This document shows positions 55,497 to 64,000 of a stretch of DNA of 64,000 nt, one piece after another. Every line of letters begins with the position of its first letter. Position 1 is the stretch's first letter. The DNA comes from Chroococcidiopsis thermalis PCC 7203. GTDB taxonomy: Bacteria > Cyanobacteriota > Cyanobacteriia > Cyanobacteriales > Chroococcidiopsidaceae. The DNA lies in the NCBI RefSeq assembly GCF_000317125.1, contig NC_019695.1, positions 608,336 through 672,335 of the forward strand, written 5' to 3'. Position numbers and translations under genes: made by a program. A model generated the notes under the pieces. The model saw only the letters and a program-made list of their open reading frames with translations. It was not told the origin of the DNA and searched no databases.

Positions 55497-57560
55497 ATGA
55501 ATGAAAATGTCAGAGCGAGTACGCGCAATGTTGCAATTGTCGGTCCTTATTTGAGCGGAAAAACAACTTTGCTCGAAAGTTTGTTATCGGTCACAGGAGC
55601 TATTACTCGTAAAGGTAGCGTCCGCGACGGTAACACCGTAGGAGACAGTGCAGCGGAAGCGCGCGATCGCCAAATGAGTGTAGAAGTGAGCGCCGCTAGT
55701 ACCGAGTATGAAGGTGTCCGCTTCACATTTGTTGACTGTCCGGGTTCAGTCGAATTTGCTCAAGAGACATATAACGCTCTCATGGGCGTAGATGCAGCAG
55801 TTGTTGTTTGCGAGCCAGCAAATGATAACAATGAAAACGGTTTGCGTCAGAAGGTACTTACCCTCGCTCCCTTATTTAAATTTCTTGACGATTGGGAAAT
55901 TCCCCATCTCGTATTTATTAACAAAATGGATCGGGTTAGCAACAATTTCATGGATATGTTGCACGCCCTTAAAGCTGTTTCCAAGCGTCCGCTCGTACCG
56001 CATCAATATCCCATTATTCAAGACGAACAGCTAACTGGATTTATCGATCTAGTCAGCGAACAAGCATATCAATACCACTCTGGCGCACCAGCCGATCCGA
56101 TTCCATTGCCAGCATCTTTAAAGGCACAGGAACAGGCAGCTAGAGCGGAAATGTTGGAAGAATTAGCCAACTTTGACGACCATTTATTGGAAGAACTTTT
56201 AGAAGAGATCGAGCCGCCTCAAGAAGAAATTCTGCAAGACTTGAAATTAGAATTAGGGGCAGATTTAGTCGTTCCAGTATTTTGTGGAGTTGCAGACCGA
56301 GATTTTGGAGTTAGACCGCTTTTAGAAGCACTGTTACGAGAAGCACCTGAACCACAAGACACTGCTCAACGACGAGGGCTTGGCGCTACTGCTGAAACTC
56401 CCATAGCCCAAGTATTGAAAACCTATTACACGCCCCAAGGAGGCAAACTTTCCCTAGTACGGGTATGGCAGGGTAAGTTAACCGATGGCATCGTATTGAA
56501 TGGTACTCGCGCTGGCGGGATTTATCGGCTACTAGGACAACAACAAAACTCGATAAATGAAGCTGAAGCTGGTGAAATTGTTGCCCTCAGCCGCTTGGAT
56601 GGCGTAAAAACTGGCGACACCATCTCAGCCAACGGACAAGCCACAGAACTACCTAAAGCAGATATACTCAGACCAGTTTATGCCTTGGCGATCGCCCCGG
56701 AAAAACGCAACGACGAAGTCAAATTGAGTGCAGCGTTGACTAAGCTGTTAGAAGAAGACCCATCTTTAATGTGGGAACAGCACGGCGATACCCACGAAGT
56801 GATCCTGTGGGGACAAGGCGAAATTCACTTGCAAGTAGCCCTCGATCGCCTGCGTCGGAAGTATAACTTACCAATGGGGACTCATCTACCACAAGTACCC
56901 TATAAAGAAACCATTCGCAAGCCTGCTGCTTCAGTTCACGGGCGCTACAAGCACCAGTCAGGAGGACACGGGCAGTTTGGCGATGTTTACCTAGATATTA
57001 AACCGCTTGGACGCGGAGAAGGCTTTAATTTTAGCGAAAAGATTGTAGGTGGCGTTGTCCCGAAGCAATATATTCCTGGCGTTGAAGTTGGTGTGAAGGA
57101 ATTTTTGGTACACGGTCCTTTAGGTTTTCCCGTAGTTGATGTTGCCGTCACCTTGACCAACGGCTCTTATCATACAGTTGATAGCTCCGAGCAAGCATTT
57201 AAACAAGCGGCACGGCTAGCTATGCAAACGGGAATGACTCAGTGCGAACCGACGCTATTAGAACCGATCGCCTCAATTGAAGTCAATACGCCCAGCGAAT
57301 TCACCTCCAAGGTGATGCAACTGGTGAGCGGGCGACGGGGACAAATTCTCGGCTATGAAGGAAGATCTGATTGGTCTGGTTGGGACAAGCTGATTGCTTA
57401 CTTACCTCAAGCCGAGATGCAGAACTTCATTGTCGAGTTGCGATCGCTAACTCTAGGTGTTGGTTCCTTCCAGTGGCAATACCATCACTTGCAAGAAGTT
57501 CCTGACAAGTTAGCCGAGCGAGTTTTGGCAACTGGCAGTAACGGTAACGGCAACCGTTGA
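55497..57560 (+). CDS. Elongation factor G-like paralogue (EF-G2 type)
   Basis: A 687-aa translational GTPase that resembles the second EF-G of cyanobacteria rather than the housekeeping one. G1 is GPYLSGKTT (16-24) rather than the usual AHIDAGKTT, G3 is DCPG, and G4 is NKMD. Domains II to V follow (PVYALAIAP..., the KPAASVHGRYKHQSGGHGQFGDVYLDI region, and a C-terminal GRRGQILGYEGRSDWSG). ATG 55497 has GGAGG 6 nt upstream. An alternative role in recycling or in a stress-specific translation step is possible. No ribosomal protein genes are linked. Confidence 0.85.
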   Translation: MNENVRASTRNVAIVGPYLSGKTTLLESLLSVTGAITRKGSVRDGNTVGDSAAEARDRQMSVEVSAASTEYEGVRFTFVDCPGSVEFAQETYNALMGVDAAVVVCEPANDNNENGLRQKVLTLAPLFKFLDDWEIPHLVFINKMDRVSNNFMDMLHALKAVSKRPLVPHQYPIIQDEQLTGFIDLVSEQAYQYHSGAPADPIPLPASLKAQEQAARAEMLEELANFDDHLLEELLEEIEPPQEEILQDLKLELGADLVVPVFCGVADRDFGVRPLLEALLREAPEPQDTAQRRGLGATAETPIAQVLKTYYTPQGGKLSLVRVWQGKLTDGIVLNGTRAGGIYRLLGQQQNSINEAEAGEIVALSRLDGVKTGDTISANGQATELPKADILRPVYALAIAPEKRNDEVKLSAALTKLLEEDPSLMWEQHGDTHEVILWGQGEIHLQVALDRLRRKYNLPMGTHLPQVPYKETIRKPAASVHGRYKHQSGGHGQFGDVYLDIKPLGRGEGFNFSEKIVGGVVPKQYIPGVEVGVKEFLVHGPLGFPVVDVAVTLTNGSYHTVDSSEQAFKQAARLAMQTGMTQCEPTLLEPIASIEVNTPSEFTSKVMQLVSGRRGQILGYEGRSDWSGWDKLIAYLPQAEMQNFIVELRSLTLGVGSFQWQYHHLQEVPDKLAERVLATGSNGNGNR

Positions 57561-57626
57561 TGCATCAGGCTTGATTACCTTTGCTGAAAAGATCTGTCGT
57601 TTTCGATTAGATAAATTACACGATCT

Positions 57627-57654
57627 GTAGGGGCGCACAGCTGTGCGCCCCTAC
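57627..57654. repeat. Palindrome family B, perfect
   Basis: GTAGGGGCGCACAG and its exact complement make a perfect 28-bp palindrome with no spacer. It lies about 65 bp after the EF-G-like stop. Confidence 0.92.
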
Positions 57655-57723
57655 AAATATGCTCTTGTCTGCGAACAGCTTAGAATTGAGGATACCAGAC
57701 AGAACAGCGCTCAACTTTTTTCT

Positions 57724-57912
57724 ATGATGAATTCACAAACTTGGTTTATTGTCAAGCTAGCGGACGGTCATTGTCAAATTGTTTCTGACGAGCAAGTGAA
57801 TATAGAGCCAGATGCAGAAGCAAAGGAACGTTGGGGACCGTTCCCATCTCAAGCAGAAGCGATCGCCCGTCGCGTTGGACTCATCCGTGCCGGAAAATGC
57901 CAGCCTATGTAA
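57724..57912 (+). CDS. Small conserved-looking protein, 62 aa
   Basis: The frame from ATG 57724 encodes 62 aa: MMNSQTWFIVKLADGHCQIV then a Glu/Gln-containing middle and WGPFPSQAEAIARRVGLIRAGKCQPM. The IVKLADGHCQIV and SQAEAIARRVGLIRAGKCQP segments look like a small cyanobacterial family I have met only as hypothetical proteins. No membrane segment or catalytic motif. Upstream codons of the open frame extend through palindrome B and are unlikely to be translated. Confidence 0.65.
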   Translation: MMNSQTWFIVKLADGHCQIVSDEQVNIEPDAEAKERWGPFPSQAEAIARRVGLIRAGKCQPM

Positions 57913-57933
57913 TCGGTGGGGAACACTTTCTCC

Positions 57934-59208
57934 CTACCTTGTAGCAGAGTTCCCCTTAGCTGCAATTTGCTTCTTTAATATGTCTAGTGCCTTAGCATAT
58001 TGCGGGTCTGATGGCGTACCAACTTTGTCGCGATTTTGTAGAAACAACGCCTGTTTTTCTTTATCCGTCAGCGATACTACTACATTAGGAGCAATCCCAG
58101 ACTTATTGATGTCGCGCCCGTTGGGGGTAAAGTACTTCGCTATAGTCACAGCTAAGCCAGAACCATCTCCCAAGCTGCGTACCGACTGTACCAACCCTTT
58201 ACCAAAAGTTTTTTCTCCAACTAAAACCGCGCGTTTGTTATCCTGTAGCGCCCCAGAAAGAATTTCACTGGCGCTTGCCGAACCGTCATTTACTAGTACG
58301 ACTAGGGGTTTATTAGTTAATGGATGGTGGTTAGACCTTTCAATGTCTTGCTTCCCTTGTCGGTTCTTAGTGGAAACAATAACCCCGTCTTCCAGCCACA
58401 TTTGAGCAATTTCTATGCTGGACAATAACAACCCACCAGGATTGTTACGTAAATCCAAAATATAACCGGATACCTGTTTCTTTTCTAAATTTTTAATTGC
58501 ATCGCGCATTTCCGTGGCAGCATTGGCACTGAACTGATTTAAGCGAATGTACCCTATACCACCTGTTGGGCTATTCTGGTAGCTGTAACGCACTGGATGA
58601 ATTTCAATTCGCGCCCGTTTTATCCGAAAATCCTTCTGCTGTCCGTTGCGCAAAATCGTGATTTGTACTTCTGTACCTGGTTGTCCCCGAATCAGCGACA
58701 CTGCTTGATTCACATCCATTCCCTTAGTGCTTTTACCATCAATTTTGACGATTGTATCCTTAGCAAGAATTCCGGCACTGAAAGCGGGTGTATCTTCAAT
58801 TGGGGCAATTACAGTTAATTGCTTTGTTTTCTCATCTTGGGCGATTTGAATGCCAATTCCCGTTAGTTCTCCAGAAGTATCTACCTGCATATTCTTGAAT
58901 TCTTCTGGATCCATAAATCGGGTATATGGATCTTTGAGCTTTTCTAGCATTTGTCGGACTGCTTTGTATGCATCCTCTCGATTGGCATAAGAGCGGCTCA
59001 AGTACTCTTTGCGTACAGCTTGCCAATTGACCTTGTTGAAAGTCCCGTCTACATACTGCCGATCGATTATTTGCCAAACTTCATCGACTAATTCTTTCGG
59101 ACTTTCACGAAAGAAAGCTTGAGTTTGAGAGCGATCGCTAAAACTGGCAACTGCGGCAGTCGAGAGCATCACTGCTGTTGCACCCAAGAAAATTCCACGC
59201 TTATTCAT
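57934..59208 (-). CDS. Carboxyl-terminal processing protease (S41 family, Ctp-type)
   Basis: A 424-aa secreted serine protease of the CtpA/B/C group, which trims the C-termini of envelope or thylakoid-lumen proteins, such as photosystem II precursors in cyanobacteria. N-terminal signal/anchor (MNKRGIFLGATAVMLSTAAVASF), PDZ domain at about 105-195 (GELTGIGIQIAQDE, VKIDGKST), catalytic core with GYIRLNQF, DLRNNPGGLL, NDGSASASEILSGALQ (probable Ser312) and GEKTFGKG (probable Lys337). ATG 59208 is chosen; the longer frame runs into GTGACCA repeats. Which Ctp paralogue this is cannot be decided. Confidence 0.9.
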   Translation of the reverse strand: MNKRGIFLGATAVMLSTAAVASFSDRSQTQAFFRESPKELVDEVWQIIDRQYVDGTFNKVNWQAVRKEYLSRSYANREDAYKAVRQMLEKLKDPYTRFMDPEEFKNMQVDTSGELTGIGIQIAQDEKTKQLTVIAPIEDTPAFSAGILAKDTIVKIDGKSTKGMDVNQAVSLIRGQPGTEVQITILRNGQQKDFRIKRARIEIHPVRYSYQNSPTGGIGYIRLNQFSANAATEMRDAIKNLEKKQVSGYILDLRNNPGGLLLSSIEIAQMWLEDGVIVSTKNRQGKQDIERSNHHPLTNKPLVVLVNDGSASASEILSGALQDNKRAVLVGEKTFGKGLVQSVRSLGDGSGLAVTIAKYFTPNGRDINKSGIAPNVVVSLTDKEKQALFLQNRDKVGTPSDPQYAKALDILKKQIAAKGNSATR

Positions 59209-59276
59209 GATCGTATTGACACTGCACAGCCGGAGAACAAAGCAAACCAAGTAAGCCCAATTTAACACAGGGCGCT

Positions 59277-59343
59277 CAGACAGTGACCAGTTTTGACAGT
59301 GACCAGTGACCGCAGCAGACAAACCTTGGTCACTGGTCACTGC
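59277..59343. repeat. Heptamer repeats between ispG and the protease gene
   Basis: CAGTGAC/CAGTGACCAG and TCACTGG units fill the gap after the ispG stop. Confidence 0.75.
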
Positions 59344-60570
59344 TTACGGATCGACCCAGCGATCGTCTGCCTTAATTAAGTTAATCAATTCTTCCACTCC
59401 TCGATCTTCAGGAACGCGCTTGATTTCTTCTCGACCGCGATAGAGAGAAATGTAACCAGGTTGCTTCCCTACATAGCCGTAGTCCGCATCCGCCATTTCC
59501 CCTGGACCATTGACTATACAACCCATAACGGCGATATCTAAACCTGTTAGGTGCTTTGTTGCCTCTCTAACTTTATGCAACACTTCCTCTAAATTAAACA
59601 GAGTGCGTCCGCAAGAAGGACAAGCAACGTACTCTACCATTGTTTTCCGCAAACCTAAAGATTGCAGAATGCTGTAACAAACGGGAATTTCTTTTTCTGG
59701 CGCTTCTGTCAGCGATACGCGGATGGTATCGCCAATCCCTTCAGCTAACAGTGTCCCAATCCCAGCTGTAGATTTGATTCGACCGTATTCGCCATCTCCA
59801 GCTTCCGTCACGCCTAGATGCAAGGGATAGTCCATGCCTAGCTCATTCATCCGCTTAACCATCAAGCGATTGGCAGCGATCATCACGGGCACTCGCGATG
59901 CTTTAAGAGAAATCACTAAGTTACGAAAGTCCAGCGATTCGCAAATCCGAATGAATTCCAGGGCTGATTCTACCATTCCTTCTGGGGTGTCGCCGTAGGT
60001 AAACAGCATTCTTTCTGCCAGGGAGCCGTGATTCACGCCAATCCGCATGGCTTTACCCTGGTCGCGCAAGCAGACTACCAGTGGTTCCAAAGTTTGGCGA
60101 ATCTTGTCGCCAATTTCCTCGAATTCTGTTTGACTGTACTCAGTGCGATTGGATTTAGGTTTTTCAAATACGTACAAGCCAGGATTGATCCGCACTTTAT
60201 CGATGTGCTTGGCAACTTCCAAGGCAATTTTCATCCCATTATGATGCACGTCAGCCACGATTGGAACTGGTTGGTATGAGGCATACAACTTTTGTTTGAT
60301 TTCTGCTAAGGCTTGAGCGTGTGCCATACTTGGTACGGTGACGCGGACTATTTCGCAGCCAATTTCATGTAGGCGACGAATAGCAGCAACGGAACCATCT
60401 ATGTCCAGGGTGTCTTCGTTGATCATGGATTGCACCACCACTGGATGACTACCACCAATCGTGACGTTTCCTACCTGAATCGGACGAGTCTGGCGGCGAT
60501 GAATAGTAGTATCAGTGGAAAGTTCGCCAGAAGAAGATTTTACTGTAGCTGGGTTGGGGAGAGTCTGCAT
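59344..60570 (-). CDS. ispG: 4-hydroxy-3-methylbut-2-en-1-yl diphosphate synthase
   Basis: A 408-aa Fe-S enzyme of the MEP isoprenoid pathway converting MEcPP to HMBPP; in cyanobacteria it accepts electrons from ferredoxin. Domain 1 is a TIM barrel ([47 protein letters not shown]). The C-terminal part has the cluster ligands ([14 protein letters not shown], then [19 protein letters not shown]). The ATG at 60570 is clear. Downstream on the same strand is a Ctp protease. Confidence 0.97.
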   Translation of the reverse strand: MQTLPNPATVKSSSGELSTDTTIHRRQTRPIQVGNVTIGGSHPVVVQSMINEDTLDIDGSVAAIRRLHEIGCEIVRVTVPSMAHAQALAEIKQKLYASYQPVPIVADVHHNGMKIALEVAKHIDKVRINPGLYVFEKPKSNRTEYSQTEFEEIGDKIRQTLEPLVVCLRDQGKAMRIGVNHGSLAERMLFTYGDTPEGMVESALEFIRICESLDFRNLVISLKASRVPVMIAANRLMVKRMNELGMDYPLHLGVTEAGDGEYGRIKSTAGIGTLLAEGIGDTIRVSLTEAPEKEIPVCYSILQSLGLRKTMVEYVACPSCGRTLFNLEEVLHKVREATKHLTGLDIAVMGCIVNGPGEMADADYGYVGKQPGYISLYRGREEIKRVPEDRGVEELINLIKADDRWVDP

Positions 60571-60655
60571 AACCTATTGGCTGAATTTTTGTAGCGAGAT
60601 TATCAGATGAGTCTATCTGTCTCTCAGATTGCCACAAATTAGGGGCAGGGGGCTA

Positions 60656-60735
60656 GTTATCAGTTATTAGTTGTTTGTGAAGAGCGGTGATAAGTAGTTG
60701 TTGATTATTGGTTATTGGTCACTGGTCACTGCTTC
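60656..60735. repeat. Heptamer repeats at the GT26 3' end
   Basis: TCAGTTATTAG, TGATTAT and CACTGGT units; the GTGACCA pattern on the minus strand provides the last codons of the GT26 gene. Confidence 0.75.
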
Positions 60736-61624
60736 TTGCTCCCTGAGTTAATAGCTGCTTCAAAGCTAGCCAGATAAACAGGGGCATGGTGGTAGTATAT
60801 CTTTTCCAGAGTCTACGTGGTTCTTGAATTAATCTGTAAAACCACTCCAAACCAAAGTTTCTCATCCACAAGGGAGCGCGTTTGTGAATTCCTGCATACA
60901 CTGGAAATACTCCGCCTACACCAATCATAACGGCATGAATTTTGTCTTTATGTCGATCCATCCAGTATTCTTGCTTCGGACATCCCAGAGCCAAAAATAC
61001 AATGCCAGCTCCACTATCATGAATTTTTTGAATAACTGCTGCATCTTCTGCTCTCGTGAGCGGACGGAATGGTAGTGGCTCCATTCCAGCAATTTCTAAA
61101 GCGGGAAAGTCACGCTCTAAGTGCTTTCGCATCTGTTTTAATATGGAAGCTTCCGAACCAAGAAAAAAAACTTTTATCTGACGCTGCGAAGCCTGTTGGC
61201 AAATAGATAACATAATATCTAGCCCAGCAACGCGATTTTGATGTTGCGCTCCCATTAGTTTCATCATCCATACTAAGGGCATACCATCAGGAGTAATTAA
61301 ATCTGCACGATTTAACACTGCATGAAATTCTGGATGCCAGTAGGCTTCTGCCAGCATATGGACGTTTGCCACGCATACAAATCGGCTAGCACGACTGCTA
61401 GCCCACTCCAACATCATTTCTATTTGGCGATCGAAAGGTGCTATCGTGATTGGTGAGCCAATCACACAAATTCTAATTTGAGGAATTTCAGCCGGAATAA
61501 CTTCTAACTCCGATTTATTGACTGGAGTATGAAACGATTGAGTGATGGCTAGACCGGGAAAATCCGATGCTATTGGTTGGATTAACTCCACTGCTTCTAC
61601 TTTATTTGTTGTATCGAATCTCAT
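60719..61624 (-). CDS. WecB/TagA/CpsF (GT26) glycosyltransferase
   Basis: A 301-aa transferase that adds a sugar (typically N-acetylmannosamine or related) to a lipid-linked acceptor in surface-polysaccharide synthesis. The family pattern is IGSPITIAPFDRQIEMMLEWA, CVANVHMLAEAYWHPEFHAVLNRADLITPDGMPLVWMMKL, FLGSEASIL and LGCPKQEYWMDRHKDKIHAVMIGVGGVFP. It is soluble or peripheral. The C-terminal GARSSDQ is encoded by GAGCA/GTGACCA heptamers, with the same SSDQ end as the ArsR-like protein. It is downstream of the polymerase gene on the same strand, with a gap of about 545 bp. Confidence 0.88.
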   Translation of the reverse strand: MRFDTTNKVEAVELIQPIASDFPGLAITQSFHTPVNKSELEVIPAEIPQIRICVIGSPITIAPFDRQIEMMLEWASSRASRFVCVANVHMLAEAYWHPEFHAVLNRADLITPDGMPLVWMMKLMGAQHQNRVAGLDIMLSICQQASQRQIKVFFLGSEASILKQMRKHLERDFPALEIAGMEPLPFRPLTRAEDAAVIQKIHDSGAGIVFLALGCPKQEYWMDRHKDKIHAVMIGVGGVFPVYAGIHKRAPLWMRNFGLEWFYRLIQEPRRLWKRYTTTMPLFIWLALKQLLTQGARSSDQ

Positions 61625-62168
61625 TTCCCTGAACTCTTCACTTGAGTCATTACCATGAATGACAGTATAGTTTGAAAGTAATTTATAGCATTGCTAATCA
61701 TTGATTATTTGCGTTTTTAACGATAAAAAAAAGATTTCAAATCCATCAAAATTATAGTTTTTACTAGAAAAACTTTGGAAAAGTATTGATTTTCTTTCTC
61801 CTGTTTTGATAACTCATGATTTATTTGATTAAATTCAATTTGCATGTTAAATGAGTCATAGAAGTGATGAAAAAAATATAATGATTACCGATTAAATAAT
61901 AACCAACAGAAATAATAGCACCTATAGATTTGAGAAATTGCTACACGTCTTCTCAAAGTACGGTGGGATTGATGAGAACTGCCTTGAACATTATTTATAT
62001 GTCTAAATTTATACCAAAATTTACTGACAAGCAATAGTAGTTTAGCAACTTCATTAAAAAATAATAATTGCTCAGTCATGGTACGATCAGTACCCAGCTA
62101 TAGTAGCAGATTTGCTTCTATTTAATAGCTCGTAGATTGCTCGATCGCAAAACTCTGAAGATACAGAA
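61625..62168. other. Intergenic region in the polysaccharide cluster
   Basis: About 545 bp, distinctly AT-rich, no heptamer arrays. A minus-strand frame of 64 codons (61885-62079) is present but lacks a good ribosome-binding site and any recognisable motif, so I do not call it a gene. A promoter for the GT26 gene is probably here. Confidence 0.5.
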
Positions 62169-63470
62169 TTATGATAGCCGTCTCAAGCGATTGGTTTGCC
62201 ATTGCAGACCGACAAGAATAGCCATAAAGAGCATGTAACCAGGTTCTTCTATTTGAGTGAAAATTAATCCAAAAACAAATATAGTTAGGAGAAAAAACCG
62301 AGAAAGATCGTCCGAACACAGCCTGCACCAAACAAGAAATGCAAGATAAAAATAAGCTCCTAACCCTAGCAGACCCAAATCTCCCCAAATTCCTGCCCAA
62401 CCAAAAAACGGCGAAAACATGCTAGATTTATCGCCAAACCAGCTTGCTCCTACCACACTCCATACGGCTTCGCTCACGGAAAGTTGAGTTGCTCCTAAAG
62501 GGGAGAGCAGATCCCAATAATCACGCAGCATCCACCCCCCTAAACGTCCGATCGTGTGACCGGGACCAAGCCCCAATAAAGGGTTGAGCGGAGAATGATA
62601 GAAAGAAGGAATAATTGAGAATCCTACTAGTTTAAGCTTCATCCCCTCTAAAGTCATATCGACGCTCCAAGCGAGAAACCCATTATTTGCCAACCAAACT
62701 GCGATAAATACAGCTAAAATTGCTCCAATCGAGTATTTTACAAATTCTGTAATATCTTTTAATTTAGTGCAAAAAAGAAGTACGAGAGCAACTAAAAATA
62801 CTGCTAGAACTTGTTTGGCATCTGATACTAATACGTGAACGATAGTAGTAATAAATACAGATGCTCGCAGCCAAAGTGGACGTTCTTTAGCAATACATAA
62901 ATAGTACGTACCAAATGTTAATGAAACTGAAGCACCAACAACATGACCAGAACCTTGGTTTAAAAAAACTCCTTTAATATTGTCTTCTAAACCTTCCTGA
63001 AGATGTAAATTGAGAACAAAGCGCTGGAGCAAAGCAAGCAGGAGATTGATAAAGCCAAAACGCACTAACCAACAGTGCAGTTTTTCCGTGCTAGTTAAAG
63101 ACATGGGAATGCAGGCGATCGCTACTAGAAGTAAGTACGGCTCGGCTAGCATTAAATAATTGAGAACTACATTAATTAATCCAGCATTATTGAGTAGTCC
63201 GCTAGCACAGATTGAGATGAAAAATATTAATAAACCTAAGAGCATTTCTTGGACGATGGTAAGCTGACGCTGGCTTTTAGAGCGAGCTTTGACAAGAGCA
63301 ATACCACAGGCAAGTGGAACTGTAGCAAAGTGTAAAAAATTAATTGCTGCGGGTACTCCTAATGCCTCGATGATACGGGCAAAATAAGCAGTAGCAAATG
63401 CCAATAGTACAATTGTGGAACTTTTAATTAATCCCTTGCGTTGTTGCTGACACGCCGCCTCTACTTTCAT
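62169..63470 (-). CDS. O-antigen ligase/polymerase-like membrane protein
   Basis: A protein of about 433 aa with ten to twelve hydrophobic helices, looking like a Wzy/WaaL-type polysaccharide polymerase or ligase. A long periplasmic loop at about 290-355 contains the usual substrate-binding region (HSPLNPLLGLGPGHTIGRLGGW with conserved GxGPG). ATG 63470 has AGAGG 7 nt upstream; a GTG eight codons earlier is possible. It lies between a GT26 and a GT4 gene on the same strand, so it probably assembles an exopolysaccharide or capsule repeat unit. Confidence 0.75.
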   Translation of the reverse strand: MKVEAACQQQRKGLIKSSTIVLLAFATAYFARIIEALGVPAAINFLHFATVPLACGIALVKARSKSQRQLTIVQEMLLGLLIFFISICASGLLNNAGLINVVLNYLMLAEPYLLLVAIACIPMSLTSTEKLHCWLVRFGFINLLLALLQRFVLNLHLQEGLEDNIKGVFLNQGSGHVVGASVSLTFGTYYLCIAKERPLWLRASVFITTIVHVLVSDAKQVLAVFLVALVLLFCTKLKDITEFVKYSIGAILAVFIAVWLANNGFLAWSVDMTLEGMKLKLVGFSIIPSFYHSPLNPLLGLGPGHTIGRLGGWMLRDYWDLLSPLGATQLSVSEAVWSVVGASWFGDKSSMFSPFFGWAGIWGDLGLLGLGAYFYLAFLVWCRLCSDDLSRFFLLTIFVFGLIFTQIEEPGYMLFMAILVGLQWQTNRLRRLS

Positions 63471-63524
63471 AGATCGACCTCTAGATACAAGCACCAGAGC
63501 GCGCTGTATACTGCTACATGTAAG

Positions 63525-64000
63525 TTAGACATGAGGAGCTAAGGTATAAATTTCCATCATGCGACGATAGTTTTCCTCCGCAGTATACTTAGCCTCAAAT
63601 TCAGCCCTAGCTGCTTGGCGCATCTGCATCAGTTCTTCTGGATGTGATAAAGCCCACTCTACTTGCTCTACAAGGTCTTGGGTGTTACCTGGAAGAAAAT
63701 GAAGTCCGGTTTGCCCAGGCGTAACTAACTCGGCGATCGCACCAATTGCTGAAGCTACTACAGGAGTTCCCTTGGCAAAAGCCTCGATCGCAACTCTGCC
63801 AAAAGTCTCGTACCATTCAGAAGGAAAAATCAACAAAGCAGCTTCTCCCATTAACTCGTAAACCTCTTCCAACGGTCTGCGTCCTAGCCACTCCACTCCT
63901 GGTACGCGCTTTGTTGCCTCAATAACTTGAGGTGCTAACGGTCCATCGCCAACAATTTTCAAAGGGATTTTTCCGCCCAATTGTTCCCAAGCAGCTAGTA
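63525..64000 (-). CDS. Family 4 glycosyltransferase, 5' end cut by the window
   Basis: The C-terminal part of a GT4 enzyme: IVGDGPLAPQVIEATKRVPGVEWLGR, then LIFPSEWYETFGRVAIEAFAKGTPVVASAIGAIAELV (the EX7E nucleotide-sugar binding motif) and a C-terminal helix. The frame remains open to the right edge (the codons before it read LAAWEQLGGKIPLK), so the N-terminal domain lies outside. It ends about 55 bp before the polymerase gene, which it probably precedes in one transcript. Confidence 0.88.
   Translation of the reverse strand, partial: LAAWEQLGGKIPLKIVGDGPLAPQVIEATKRVPGVEWLGRRPLEEVYELMGEAALLIFPSEWYETFGRVAIEAFAKGTPVVASAIGAIAELVTPGQTGLHFLPGNTQDLVEQVEWALSHPEELMQMRQAARAEFEAKYTAEENYRRMMEIYTLAPHV

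Noticed and set aside
61885-62079. 64-codon minus-strand frame between the GT26 and polymerase genes
   Set aside because: AT-rich region, no ribosome-binding site, composition unlike the neighbours, no recognisable motif.

Overview
The window is a cyanobacterial chromosome segment. The evidence is the very frequent HIP1 octamer GCGATCGC, an unmistakable ntcA, several gene families known almost only from cyanobacteria (DUF1823, DUF3084, DUF3146, the SLH/OprB-type iron-uptake porin, cyanobacterial chorismate lyase, a Ycf29/Rre1-like regulator), and intergenic DNA filled with heptanucleotide tandem repeats. The repeat load suggests a large-genome lineage such as Chroococcidiopsis or a filamentous relative, but the genus cannot be fixed from the sequence alone. 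There is no phage, plasmid, transposase, CRISPR array or rRNA operon. The only RNA gene recognised is tRNA-Leu(GAG) at 38155-38235.

Layout. 12-2581: a BMP-family nucleoside-type ABC importer (ATPase and Tat/lipoprotein binding protein) running off the left edge. 2744-7929: AllA-like protein, beta-hydroxyacid dehydrogenase, DUF1823, DUF4126, purB and an SDR. 8183-11166: PGM1-type ATP-grasp ligase, a 54-aa membrane peptide and fabI. 11492-18363: ntcA with its own NtcA site, DUF3084, a YqgF-like nuclease, DUF3146, a dynamin/Era-like GTPase and a multi-pass MscS-related protein. 18888-23160: SRPBCC protein, SirB1-like protein, a two-component pair and a secreted protein. 23306-27175: a three-gene glycan-type cassette (GT2, toroid-like protein, LPG-synthase-like flippase). 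27268-30527: porin, DUF4336 and a divergent TetR regulator with two matching palindromes. 30791-38106: PhoX-like phosphatase, secreted protein, YjbQ, AI-2E transporter, YggT and accC. 38410-45144: chorismate lyase, cyclic-peptide-type ABC exporter, a giant FAD/Fe-S dehydrogenase, folB and DUF3891. 45335-49401: groES-groEL with a CIRCE element and terminator, a 2Fe-2S protein and an Rre1-like regulator. 49683-57912: J-domain/pentapeptide protein, DUF72, a charged coiled-coil protein, an Old Yellow Enzyme, trxA with a divergent ArsR (RexT-like) regulator and an EF-G paralogue. 57934-64000: a C-terminal processing protease, ispG, and the end of an exopolysaccharide cluster (GT26, O-antigen-type polymerase, truncated GT4).

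Most genes are single housekeeping or stress genes. The clearest functional links are purine-related transport at the left edge, thioredoxin control by an ArsR repressor, heat-shock control of groESL beside an Rre1-like regulator, and two surface-glycan loci.

The most distinctive signal is the repeats: four arrays of a 9-bp unit (GACAAGGGG), four copies of one 28-bp palindrome, four copies of a second GC-rich palindrome (one inside a coding sequence), a 105-bp MITE-like element, and many heptamer tracts. Several genes end or begin inside these repeats, so repeats are supplying stop codons, start codons and short protein tails.
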